64,000 bases of DNA from Pseudobdellovibrionaceae bacterium (GCA_947444305.1 CANEZP010000010.1:1-64000), one strand, 5' to 3'. Counted from the first letter of the stretch, positions 15,838-25,357 are shown. Program-made: numbers and translations. The notes: a model not told the origin generated them from the sequence alone.

Positions 15838-17719
15838 TCAAACCTCCTAAGGGGCTTTCATTAAATTCAGTTTCTAAATTCAAATCCATGGGTAAGCGCA
15901 CGGTAAAGGTCGAGCCTTTATCGACGACGCTTTCGACCTCGATGCGGCCGTTGTGTAACTCGACGAAGTATTTCGCGAGGTACAAACCTAAACCGTTACC
16001 GGCCGTCGAGATTCGCGTGTTGCGCGCACGGTAGAAGCGGTCGAACACGTGTGCGATATCTTCTTGGGGAATGCCGCGCCCCTGATCGGCGACTTGGATC
16101 ACGACTTCGTTATTAAGCTCTTCGGTGGTAACCAAAATCTTCGTGTTCTCGGGACTGTATTTGATCGCGTTCTCAATCGTGTTCGTTAAAACGGTACGTA
16201 ATAGATCTTCATCAACCTTGATCGAAAACAAAGGTTCAAGTTCGGTCACGATCTCAATGCCGTGACGTTTGGCCATGTATTCAACCTTACGAACAACGTT
16301 ACGGATAATTTGGTTGATGTCGCGTGACCGCAATTGCAACTTCATCTCTTTGCTTTCGATACGCGATAAGGAAAGGATCGACCCGATGAACTCGGTCAGT
16401 TCTTCCGAAGACTCCGCGATGGTGTCCAAAGCTTTGCGCTGCGTTTCGCTCAATTCGGTTTGGTCTTTGCCGATCACTTCGGTCATGCCTTGGATCCGCG
16501 CCAACGGCGTTTTTAAATCGTGGGACATCATGCGCATGAAATTCGATTTCAATTCTTCAACCTGGGTTAGCAGGCGATTCTTTTGGTAGTACTCCCACGA
16601 ACGGCGGTTCTCGATGATCAAGCGGTAAGGAATGACGAAGTAGTAACAGATAAAAACCGCGACGAGCGGGTGCGCCACCGGGATCACTAAACTCAAAGCC
16701 GCGAAGATCACGACCGAAGCCAGTAAGAAGACCGTGACCGAAAGTCCGAGCACGAGCAGACCCTTGCCCGGGCGGACCGACAGCACGATGAAAATCGTGA
16801 GTAGCGAGATCGCGAACGTGAGCAAGAATTTGAGCCATTCGGGTGCGAAACGCGGCGCTTGGTTTAGGATGAGGGTGTCTAATATGTTCGCGTACATTTC
16901 GAGATTGCTCAGCGCGAGCAATCCTTTATCAAGCGGCGTCGTGAGGTAATCCGACGCGGCCTCCATTGTGTCTTTGCCGATCAAAATAACTTTGCCGCGC
17001 AAAAATTCGGGATCGACCTTGCCTTCGAGAACGTCGATGAATTTCAACGTCGGGTAGGCACCCTTCGCGCGGTAACGGATCAACAATTGATTCGTGTCGA
17101 GAACTTTGAACTGCCCTTTGTATTGGAGCGGATCGCTGATTTGATTGTAGCGCTCGGCCAAGCGGGGCAACATGCCGGCCTGGTTTTCGAACGTCAGAAT
17201 CAAACGCCGGGTGACGCCGTCTTTCGCGAACAATCTTTGATCGACCGTCTTCGGCGCCCACAAAACGGGGACTCGCTCGAAAGGCGCGGCGAGCGAATCC
17301 ATTTTCGAGAAACCGGTTTTAGGAATATCGTTCTCACCGAACACGAACGGAATTTGCGCCGTGACGTCGGCCAGAAAGGAAAGGTCATCGTACGATCCCT
17401 GAATCTGGAAGGGATTGATGAAGGTCACGATCTGCGCCGGATTACCCTGACCGACCTTTTGTAAAACCACGGCCCAATCGAGCGCTTCGGGCTCGCGCTT
17501 CAGTTTTTTTAGCGTGTCGTGTTCGATTGAAAGCAAAACGATATTGCCCGAAGGCCGCGGCCGGGGGCTCGCCTGCATGCGCAAGTCGTAGGCGTTGTAT
17601 TCAAGAACATCGAGTTTGAAGGGGGAGAGCAAAACGGTAATCAACAACGCGAAGAGAATCTTCAGGCTGAGATGAACCCATTTATTTTTAAGCCAGCTTT
17701 CCAGCCAGTGGACAGCCAT
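15830..17719 (-). CDS. CHASE2-domain sensor histidine kinase
   Basis: N-terminal TM plus CHASE2-like extracytoplasmic domain, three C-terminal TMs, MMSHDLKTPLARI, GNGLGLYLAKY. Confidence 0.9.
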   Translation of the reverse strand: MAVHWLESWLKNKWVHLSLKILFALLITVLLSPFKLDVLEYNAYDLRMQASPRPRPSGNIVLLSIEHDTLKKLKREPEALDWAVVLQKVGQGNPAQIVTFINPFQIQGSYDDLSFLADVTAQIPFVFGENDIPKTGFSKMDSLAAPFERVPVLWAPKTVDQRLFAKDGVTRRLILTFENQAGMLPRLAERYNQISDPLQYKGQFKVLDTNQLLIRYRAKGAYPTLKFIDVLEGKVDPEFLRGKVILIGKDTMEAASDYLTTPLDKGLLALSNLEMYANILDTLILNQAPRFAPEWLKFLLTFAISLLTIFIVLSVRPGKGLLVLGLSVTVFLLASVVIFAALSLVIPVAHPLVAVFICYYFVIPYRLIIENRRSWEYYQKNRLLTQVEELKSNFMRMMSHDLKTPLARIQGMTEVIGKDQTELSETQRKALDTIAESSEELTEFIGSILSLSRIESKEMKLQLRSRDINQIIRNVVRKVEYMAKRHGIEIVTELEPLFSIKVDEDLLRTVLTNTIENAIKYSPENTKILVTTEELNNEVVIQVADQGRGIPQEDIAHVFDRFYRARNTRISTAGNGLGLYLAKYFVELHNGRIEVESVVDKGSTFTVRLPMDLNLETEFNESPLGGLNV

Positions 17720-17945
17720 CGTCCTTGCTCCTGATCACCGTTCGCTTCCGTGCGCCGGTTCGTCTGGATGTCCCTATAGCAAAAGGATAGCCAGCGCGGC
17801 CGAAGCTCATCTCGACGGTACAGTGTCAGAATGACACCACGAAGCCAAGAGCCCTCGCGAGCTCTAACGATTTTTCAGGGATGTCAGGAAAGTAGACGGA
17901 GCATTCAGGGGTCAACCGCGCGCCGGTCGCGCGCGGTTCACGCGG

Positions 17946-18983
17946 CTATTTGCCGTCGTCGTCGGGCGGATTCGCCGTGGGGGCGCCGGTTGCCGGGGCC
18001 GCGGACACTTCGGCCGAAGCCGTTTGCTGACCTGCCGAAGCTTCGGGAGCGGGCGCGCCTTCCGAACGTGACGGTGCAGCCGTGGAGGAAGCGCTTACAC
18101 CGGTGGCTTTGGCGAAGTCGTAATCAAGGATGATGTAGCGGAAGAAAACGTCGGCCTCGGCGATCTCGATAGTCACGCGAATTTTCGTATCGCTAATCTT
18201 GCGCAGGCGAAGGTCGATCTTTTTGGGGCTGTTCTTCGCGCTGTAGGTATGACCAATTTTTGGGTCGGCCACGCCGTCCTGACGGAGTAAATCGATAACC
18301 GAAGCCTTGGTCGTCGAACGCGCTAAGTTTTTAGCGTCAATCCCGCTTAAGACATTTTCGAATTCAACCTTGAAGTCGCCGCCCTTATTCATTTTCGTGA
18401 CGGCTTTCGTCGTGATCAAAATAAGCTGATTTTCTTGTGATCGCTCGAAGTAGTAGGGACGCGCGTTGATTTCAAATTGCATCGGAACTTCGATCTGCCG
18501 TCCGCTCGCATCCGGGCTATTTGCAGAGCCTCCGAGGCCTTCGCTGGTCACATCGGAGAACATCGGAAAATTAGCTTTGTCTAAAACCGGAGTGCCCGTA
18601 AAGTTGCCGCGCATTTGACTAGCACCCAAATATTTAACGGACGTGGTGAAACGAGTAAGTTTATATTTACCTTCTTCAAGCGCGCCTTTGTTGATGCTTT
18701 CGCCTTCAGCGAACATCTGCGTGGTCATGCCATCAAAACGGTTTTCCTTTTCGCCCAGAACGCGGGCGGCTTCGGCATTTTTGCGATCGGTTTCGGGATT
18801 GCCCGTGATCACAGGTTTCCCCGTTTTCGGATCGATATTACCTTTTTGCGCATTGGCCTTCGCGTTTTTGTTTACGGGTTGGCGCTTTTTGGTTTTGCCG
18901 TCACCGCAGCCGATCGTCATGGTCATAGTGACCGCAACCAAAGCGCTCGCACGAATCACACGTTTATAGATGCTCAATCCCAT
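17946..18983 (-). CDS. Hypothetical lipoprotein / secreted protein
   Basis: Signal and Cys: VAVTMTMTIGCGDGKTKKRQ. Confidence 0.72.
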   Translation of the reverse strand: MGLSIYKRVIRASALVAVTMTMTIGCGDGKTKKRQPVNKNAKANAQKGNIDPKTGKPVITGNPETDRKNAEAARVLGEKENRFDGMTTQMFAEGESINKGALEEGKYKLTRFTTSVKYLGASQMRGNFTGTPVLDKANFPMFSDVTSEGLGGSANSPDASGRQIEVPMQFEINARPYYFERSQENQLILITTKAVTKMNKGGDFKVEFENVLSGIDAKNLARSTTKASVIDLLRQDGVADPKIGHTYSAKNSPKKIDLRLRKISDTKIRVTIEIAEADVFFRYIILDYDFAKATGVSASSTAAPSRSEGAPAPEASAGQQTASAEVSAAPATGAPTANPPDDDGK

Positions 18984-19137
18984 GGGTTCCTCCCGTTTGA
19001 CACACGAATACAGAAGGTAAAATTTTCACGATCCGTGCCCGGGTGGTTAGGGCCTATATTCGAGCTGGCGGGTTCCCGGGGCCGAAAATCGGCCTCGGCG
19101 CCGAGGAAGGGCGCCGATTTAGGGGGGGTGGATCTCC

Positions 19138-20097
19138 TTATATGAGACCAACGGAGCGCAGGTGTTTGCTCAGCGTCTCGTTCTCCTTTTCGACGTCGAA
19201 GCGATCGTGATCCAAGAGTTCGGCCATCGCTTCAACGGTCGCTTTCAGGAGCTTATCTAATATTAATTTACGGGCCTCAAGGGTCGACGCTTGCAGCGCG
19301 GGCGCTCGCTTAGACACCAAGTTTTTTGTCGGCTGGAGCTGATAATAGCGGATTACGTTGTGGCGATCCCCGTCGTACCATTGACCGTAGAGTTCTCGCG
19401 TGTGATCCGGGATTTCGTAGTCGCAACGGCGCACTTGCATTTCGGCCGCGATGTTCGCGAGTCTGGGCTCGGCGGCCTCGCCGATCGCGTTCCAATCACG
19501 ATGAAAAATCCCGGCGAAAAGATCGGCGAAAAATTCCTGGAACTGCGGGTTGAGCTGGGCCAGTCTCTGCGCGCGGGCCGAAGCGTTTCCGTTTTGCGAA
19601 GAAAACTCCGCCAATAACTCCGGAAACCGGGCCTGTATGGCTTGCGTGAGAACGAGGTGACCTACCTCGTGGGCGGCGCGCACGAACGGATGAACCCAGC
19701 TTTGGCGCGCGCTTAATTTGACCGGCAGGGAAGTGAAGACGATGAAGTTTTCGAAATCGACCTCGTCGCGCAAATCATCGGCGAGCGGGTTTCTTACCGT
19801 GAACTTCACGCCACGAAGCTTTTCCGGCCCTACCAACTCGCGCATCTGGCGCGCGAACCGCTCGTAATGCCGCTGGGTTAAACGTGCGGCCGCGGGTTTC
19901 AAGATGCTTGCGTCTAAATGATCGGCGTGTCCGGGGCCCGAAGAGCTGAGCAAGCGCGTGCACGATTCGTTCGCCTGACCTTCGGCGCTTTCGCGCGCCA
20001 AGGCCGGCAGGGAAAATAGCAAGCAAAGTGACAAGAGAAGAGAGTTAGCGGCAGACACGTTCAATTCACTCCGGGGTTGTGGACCGGAGTTTTGCAA
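19138..20097 (-). CDS. Hypothetical secreted protein with HEXXH metallopeptidase-like motif
   Basis: Signal peptide; VRAAHEVGHLVLTQ. Confidence 0.68.
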   Translation of the reverse strand: MQNSGPQPRSELNVSAANSLLLSLCLLFSLPALARESAEGQANESCTRLLSSSGPGHADHLDASILKPAAARLTQRHYERFARQMRELVGPEKLRGVKFTVRNPLADDLRDEVDFENFIVFTSLPVKLSARQSWVHPFVRAAHEVGHLVLTQAIQARFPELLAEFSSQNGNASARAQRLAQLNPQFQEFFADLFAGIFHRDWNAIGEAAEPRLANIAAEMQVRRCDYEIPDHTRELYGQWYDGDRHNVIRYYQLQPTKNLVSKRAPALQASTLEARKLILDKLLKATVEAMAELLDHDRFDVEKENETLSKHLRSVGLI

Positions 20098-20171
20098 ATA
20101 ACGGGCGCAGGCGAATTAGCGTAGGATGATTTGCGGAGAGCACGGGCGACGTAAAACGTCAGGCGCTTCCG

Positions 20172-22412
20172 TTACTCCGCAAAAATAAGCTCGACCGTTT
20201 CGGGTAAGAGATCTTTGAGCGCGGGAAATTTTTCGACCAGTTCATCACGCGGAAAAGTGCGCACCTCGGTGCCTTTGGGCCACAAGAACGGATTAGTTTG
20301 GAAATCCTGTTGCTCGGACTTAACGATCTCGGTCCAAACGGGGAGGGCCGCGCTCGCACCCGTTAAACCCATCGGTGTGTTGTCGTCGTAGCCGACCCAC
20401 ACGACCGTTAGCAAACGCGAACTGAAGCCCGCCATCCAAGCATCTTTCGTGTCGTTCGTCGTCCCCGTTTTGCCGGCGTAGTCTCCGGTCAAGCCCCAGG
20501 CCCGTGATGCGCGCGCGGTGCCGGTGTCAATGGATTGCCTCATCATGCCGACGAGAACGGCGGTGGGTACGGGTGGCATTTCGGCACGGTTCGAGGGCAC
20601 GCGTTCGAAAAGAACTTCCCCCGTGTGGCCTTCAACACGCGTGACCGTGTGGATGAGATCGCCCACGCCCATGCGGCCGAGCGTGGTGTAACCTTGCGCG
20701 ACTTCCCAAAGCGAAAGTTCGAACGCGCCGAGGGTTAGGCTCGGCAACATCGGAACGGTGGTGTTGATGCCGGAGTTTTTAATCGCGTCGCCGACGGCGC
20801 TGAGCCCCGCTTCTTGTCCCACTTTGGCGGCGGGAATGTTCATCGACTGCGCGAGCGCGTAGAAGTACGGAACGGGCCCGTGCGTTTTACCGTCGTAGTT
20901 TTTTGGCTTCCAATTTTGTTTATGAACTTTCCATTCGAAGGGTTCGTCGACGATCGTGGTTAGCGGATCGTGACCTTTGTCTTGCAGCGCGGGCCAGTAA
21001 ACAAAAGGCTTTACGATCGAGCCGACTTGCCGGCGGCTGGCGAAGGCGCGGTTGTACTGCGTGGCGCGGAAATCCCTGCCGCCCGTGAGCGCCAGCACCT
21101 GCGCGCTCGCGAGATCAACCGTCATCGCCGCGACCTGTAGCGGCTGCTTCGAAGGTTTCTTCACTTTCTTTTCGACGGCGTCGATGACCTTTGTGATCGC
21201 GGTCACCATGTGCGTTTGCACTTCGGGGTCGAGGGTCGTGTAAATGCGCGCGCCGTTGGGCACGTCGAACTCCCACGCTTGGAATTCGCGAAGCGCACTG
21301 AACACGAAATACGGAGCATTGGCTTTGCGGTCGGCACGCGGCGGTTTAGGCAACGGGGATGCGGCGGCGGTTTTCATCTCGGCTTCGTTGATCATGTTGT
21401 CGGCAACCATGCGGTTCAGCACGAGCTGCCGGCGTTCTTTCGCGGGGCGCGGGTCTTTAGTGAACGGCGAATACTTTCCGGGGTTGTTGATGATCGCGCC
21501 GATCATCGCGCACTCTTGCAGGTTTAGTTGCGCAATGGGTTTATCAAAATAGTAATCGGCCGCGCTGCCGAAGCCGCGCACTTGGTACGGACCGTTTTGT
21601 CCCATGTAAATCACGTTTAGGTACATCTCGAAGATTTGGTCTTTGCCGAGTTGCGATTCGAGCATGACGGCCAAGATTTGCTCTTGCAACTTGCGGCGAA
21701 TGGTTTTTTTCGGATTTAGGAAAAAGTTTTTGACCAGTTGCTGCGTGATCGTGCTGCCGCCCTCGGCAAAACGCCTGGCGCGCAGATTACGAATCACCGC
21801 GCGCATCGTGCCCGTGGCACTTACGCCCCGGTGCTCAAGAAAATCACGATCCTCGATCGCGGTCACGGCTTGCAGACAGTAAAGGGGGATCTCGCTCAGC
21901 GGGGTATTGAATTGCAGAATAGGCTGGGCGTCGTAAAATTGCGTGATGAGATGCGGGTATAAAGACTGAAACGCGACTTCAACCCAAGGGTCGCCGCGCC
22001 ACACTTCCTGAATCCAACCGCCTTCGCCCCAGCCGACGATCAACTTATCCCGTTTGAGGTAGAGACAATTCGTCGAAGTGTCTTTGAAGGCCACGCCGGT
22101 TTGGCGCTGGCAATTCTCGGCGTCACTGAATTCGTAATCGCGGCCGCTTTGCAAGCCACGCTTTTCGAATTCTTCGAGTAACGCCTGCTGCGGCATTTTT
22201 CGCCCCGCCGAAAGGGGGAAGCCTTGTGAATAAAGTTCGAGCGGGGGAAGAACCCAGCCTTTTTCCAAGCGTTGGTCGATCAAGCCCTGCAGAGAAAACG
22301 CGGTGGTGATCAGAACGGCAACGAGGATCAGCAACAGCGCCGTTAGGCCGAGCAAAATTTTTTTGGTGCGGGTCATGTTCGCAATGGTCATGAGGCTCTC
22401 ATCCCTTGACAT
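20172..22412 (-). CDS. Class A penicillin-binding protein (transglycosylase/transpeptidase, PBP1-type)
   Basis: AIEDRDFLEHRGV, GGSTITQQLVKN, RKLQEQILAVMLE, GSIVKPFVY (SXXK region), GKTGTTNDTKDAW; start may be MTRTKK at 22376. Confidence 0.93.
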   Translation of the reverse strand: MSRDESLMTIANMTRTKKILLGLTALLLILVAVLITTAFSLQGLIDQRLEKGWVLPPLELYSQGFPLSAGRKMPQQALLEEFEKRGLQSGRDYEFSDAENCQRQTGVAFKDTSTNCLYLKRDKLIVGWGEGGWIQEVWRGDPWVEVAFQSLYPHLITQFYDAQPILQFNTPLSEIPLYCLQAVTAIEDRDFLEHRGVSATGTMRAVIRNLRARRFAEGGSTITQQLVKNFFLNPKKTIRRKLQEQILAVMLESQLGKDQIFEMYLNVIYMGQNGPYQVRGFGSAADYYFDKPIAQLNLQECAMIGAIINNPGKYSPFTKDPRPAKERRQLVLNRMVADNMINEAEMKTAAASPLPKPPRADRKANAPYFVFSALREFQAWEFDVPNGARIYTTLDPEVQTHMVTAITKVIDAVEKKVKKPSKQPLQVAAMTVDLASAQVLALTGGRDFRATQYNRAFASRRQVGSIVKPFVYWPALQDKGHDPLTTIVDEPFEWKVHKQNWKPKNYDGKTHGPVPYFYALAQSMNIPAAKVGQEAGLSAVGDAIKNSGINTTVPMLPSLTLGAFELSLWEVAQGYTTLGRMGVGDLIHTVTRVEGHTGEVLFERVPSNRAEMPPVPTAVLVGMMRQSIDTGTARASRAWGLTGDYAGKTGTTNDTKDAWMAGFSSRLLTVVWVGYDDNTPMGLTGASAALPVWTEIVKSEQQDFQTNPFLWPKGTEVRTFPRDELVEKFPALKDLLPETVELIFAE

Positions 22413-22441
22413 TAGGGGCGCCGCTGACTTTAGTCAAAGGC

Positions 22442-22723
22442 ATGAAAATCTCTGAAAAACAAATGAAGCGTATGGCCTCCGCCATCATGAACGGGCTCAA
22501 GTCACAGCACTCGATCGAAGTCTTCAAAGAAAAAGAGGAAGTCGTTCTCGCGCGCGCCGAGGCGCTGATCCGCGCCGACTTCGCCCGCGAATCCGCCCTC
22601 GATCAAGAAGTGCATAAAATGATGGATGATCTTGAACGGCAAAGCGCCGGCGCTTTTGAACGTTACAAAATGTTCCCGATGCTGAAGAAGCGTTTGGCGA
22701 AAGAAAAGGGGATTGTTCTATGA
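22442..22723 (+). CDS. DUF507 family protein
   Basis: MKISEKQMKRMASAIMNGL...KMMDDLERQSAGAFERYKMFPMLKKRLAKEKGI. Confidence 0.85.
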   Translation: MKISEKQMKRMASAIMNGLKSQHSIEVFKEKEEVVLARAEALIRADFARESALDQEVHKMMDDLERQSAGAFERYKMFPMLKKRLAKEKGIVL

Positions 22724-22995
22724 TTCTCAGCGAAGACCGGGTCTCGCACCTCGCCCGCTTGGTGGTCGACGGTATCTGGAACGATGATCTCGTTGACTAC
22801 ACCGACGACGACGCCGCATTGCGCGCCGCTAAAAAGGGTTTGAATGAGTTCGTGAAGATCGTCGAAGAGGTTGATAAGAGTGTCTCCGAAAAGGTCGCCT
22901 CATTAAAGCGCGGCGTTCCCGAAGGTAGTCCCGAATGGGACATCATGTACGGCAAATACTTTGAAGAGGAGATGAAGAGACGTGGCACAGACTAA
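22720..22995 (+). CDS. DUF507 family protein (second tandem paralogue)
   Basis: MILSEDRVSHLARLVVDGIWND...GSPEWDIMYGKYFEEEMKRRG; overlaps both neighbours by a few bp. Confidence 0.82.
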   Translation: MILSEDRVSHLARLVVDGIWNDDLVDYTDDDAALRAAKKGLNEFVKIVEEVDKSVSEKVASLKRGVPEGSPEWDIMYGKYFEEEMKRRGTD

Positions 22996-23515
22996 AAAGA
23001 AAAAAACGGTAGCGAAGAACAAACCCAGCGCGAAGGCAAAGACGCCCGCGAAAGCTCCGGCAAAAAAAGCGGCACCGAAAGTCGCCGCGAAAGCGGTAAA
23101 GAAGCCCGTAAAAAAAGCGATGAATAAGGCCGTCGCGCTCGTTAAAAAAATGGCGAAGAAAGCCACCGCCGCCGTGACGTCTTCGGCCTCGCCGGTGAAG
23201 AAAGCTTCCTCCGCGCCGCTGATCCCGAGTTCTTTTCAGCCGCTCGATGATCGCTTGATCATTTCCGTCGAGCCCGCGGCCGAAAAAACCGCCGGTGGAC
23301 TTTTCATCCCCGACACCGCGAGTGAACGTCCGTCACGCGGCACCGTGCTCGCGAAGGGACCCGGCAAGCGCAATAAAAAAGGCATGATCCGGCCGCTCGA
23401 CGTCGCCGTGGGCGACACCGTTCTGTTTCCGCAGTTTGCGGGGCAAAAAATTGAGATCGGCGCTAACGAATTTTTAATCCTCCGCGAAGACGAAATCCTC
23501 GGGATCACTACTTGA
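22982..23515 (+). CDS. GroES (Cpn10)-domain protein with ~80-aa Lys/Ala/Pro-rich N-terminal tail
   Basis: Tail MAQTKKKKTVAKNKPSAKAKTPAKAPAKKAAPKVAAKAVKKPVKK...; then FQPLDDRLIISVEPAAEKTAGGLFIPDTASERPSRGTVLAKGPG...VGDTVLFPQFAGQKIEIGANEFLILREDEILGI. Confidence 0.9.
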   Translation: MAQTKKKKTVAKNKPSAKAKTPAKAPAKKAAPKVAAKAVKKPVKKAMNKAVALVKKMAKKATAAVTSSASPVKKASSAPLIPSSFQPLDDRLIISVEPAAEKTAGGLFIPDTASERPSRGTVLAKGPGKRNKKGMIRPLDVAVGDTVLFPQFAGQKIEIGANEFLILREDEILGITT

Positions 23516-23544
23516 CTGTAAGAGGCCCGGTGCTAGGCTAGACG
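23512..23544 (+). promoter_or_regulatory. Possible sigma-70-type promoter for the 23565 gene
   Basis: TTGACT - 16 bp - TAGGCT followed by AGACG, about 20 bp upstream of the start codon. Confidence 0.4.
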
Positions 23545-23564
23545 CCAATCTTACGGGAACGGGT

Positions 23565-25040
23565 GTGATGCGAAAAAACTTAAACGTTTTAAGCACTCTT
23601 AGTTATCTTCTTGGGTCTTTACTTTTAATTTCTACATTGTCGATTCCGGGTGCGAACGCAGACATTGAGTGGAGCGGTATTTACCGCATCGAAGGCAACG
23701 CGATTCACAATTCGGAACTCAACGACAAAGGCCGTGATCTTGGTTACGGCCTGCACACGCTGTTGCTTCGTCCGAAGATCGTCGCGGGTGACGGGTTGAC
23801 CATTCAAGGTCAGTTCAACATTTTTAATTCGGCCGGTTACCCGAACTCGCAACTTGGACAAGTTTGGGGATCGGGCGTGAACAACGGTTCGCCGCAAAAC
23901 AGCGACAACACGGGTCCCAATTCCAACGCGGTTTCCGATACGCAAAAAGCCGAGACGATCGAAGTGTCGCAACTGTATCTCACGCTCAATCACGAATACG
24001 GCCAGCTATTGGTCGGTCGTGCGCCCATTCATTTTGGCTTAGGCATGACCCACAACGCGGGCCGCGGATTGTTCGATCACTGGTACGACACGCGCGATCT
24101 GGTCGGTTACAAATTTATCGTCGGCAATCTCTACTTCTTGCCGATGATCGGTAAGGTGAACGAAGGCGGGTTGAACCGCACCGACGACATGACCGACTAC
24201 ATGATTCAAGTTCAATACGAAAATCCCGAGAGCGATATCGAGATGGGCGTATTCTACCAAATGCGCAAAGCCGGCGATCAAGCGAGTGATGCACCGACTC
24301 CCGCCGCGGCCAATCCCGGTGCGCTCGGTGGTGTCGGCGCGCTTAACGATGCCGAACTCGATACCAAGACGGTCAACGTCTACGTATTGAAAGATACCGA
24401 ACGTTTCCGCGCGGGTCTTGAGGCCTCGTTCCTCAGCGGCGAAACCGGCGTGCGCACCGCCGGCGGCGAGAAAGTGACTTACGATGCTTTCGCGGTGGCG
24501 GCCGAATTTGAATTTCGTCCCGAAGCCAGCAAATGGAAATACGGATTAAAAGCGGGTACCGCCAGCGGTGACGATCCCACGACCGACGCAAAATTCGAAG
24601 GTTTCATCTTCGATCGCAATTACGACGTCGGCTTCTTAATGTTCAATCATCCACTCGGGCAGGCCGACTTCTTGCGCACCGGTGTGGTCACGGGCGACGT
24701 TCGCGACGCGACGACCAACGCGGTCAACTCACCCGACACCGAAGCGATCAGCAATGTTTTGTACGTTGCACCCACGATCAAGTACGCATTCAGCGATCGT
24801 TGGTCGCTCGACAATACGGTCATGACCGGATTTTTGGGTACGAATCCCATCGCCGGCCGCAGCGTAGCCAAAGACTTTGGCTACGAGTGGGACATCTCGG
24901 TCAATTTCAATCCGCGCAAGGGAGTGACTTGGGTCAACCAAGCGGGCCTGCTTTTTCCCGGTGACACCTGGAAGGGCGGCGGCCTCTACGATTCCTCCTT
25001 CGCCTACGGCTTCTCCACCAAAGCCGCGATCAGCTTCTAA
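23565..25040 (+). CDS. Porin-like outer-membrane beta-barrel protein
   Basis: Signal peptide, alternating amphipathic strands, terminal FSTKAAISF. Confidence 0.7.
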   Translation: MMRKNLNVLSTLSYLLGSLLLISTLSIPGANADIEWSGIYRIEGNAIHNSELNDKGRDLGYGLHTLLLRPKIVAGDGLTIQGQFNIFNSAGYPNSQLGQVWGSGVNNGSPQNSDNTGPNSNAVSDTQKAETIEVSQLYLTLNHEYGQLLVGRAPIHFGLGMTHNAGRGLFDHWYDTRDLVGYKFIVGNLYFLPMIGKVNEGGLNRTDDMTDYMIQVQYENPESDIEMGVFYQMRKAGDQASDAPTPAAANPGALGGVGALNDAELDTKTVNVYVLKDTERFRAGLEASFLSGETGVRTAGGEKVTYDAFAVAAEFEFRPEASKWKYGLKAGTASGDDPTTDAKFEGFIFDRNYDVGFLMFNHPLGQADFLRTGVVTGDVRDATTNAVNSPDTEAISNVLYVAPTIKYAFSDRWSLDNTVMTGFLGTNPIAGRSVAKDFGYEWDISVNFNPRKGVTWVNQAGLLFPGDTWKGGGLYDSSFAYGFSTKAAISF

Positions 25041-25050
25041 TATATAGTTA

Positions 25051-25107
25051 GGCGCTCCGTACCCTACGGGGCGCGCCGTACCCTACAGGGCGCGCCGTAC
25101 CCTTCCG
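25051..25107 (+). repeat. Three tandem copies of a 19-bp hairpin-forming unit (GGCGC[T/G]CCGTACCCTAC[G/A]G; third copy degenerate) just after the stop codon
   Basis: Direct reading; first unit pairs with the start of the second: GCGCTCCGTA-CCC-TACGGGGCGC. Confidence 0.88.
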
Positions 25108-25357
25108 AATCCCGGCCGCCCATCGGCCTTTCGGGGTGTCAGCCGGGTCGACACTCGTAAGTATCTAAGAAAACTCACCAAATTAGCTCCGTCCGGATTC
25201 GCGATCCAAAAGTTGATCATTTCTGGTCCGGCACGCGGACGTCCGTAATCTTCGGAATCTTCACCTAAATCATACCTTTACGTCCGAAAGTCGGTTCTGG
25301 ACCGCTTATTGGAATATCCAGGGGTAAGGGACGGCCTGCGCCGTTGAAATAGGGAGA

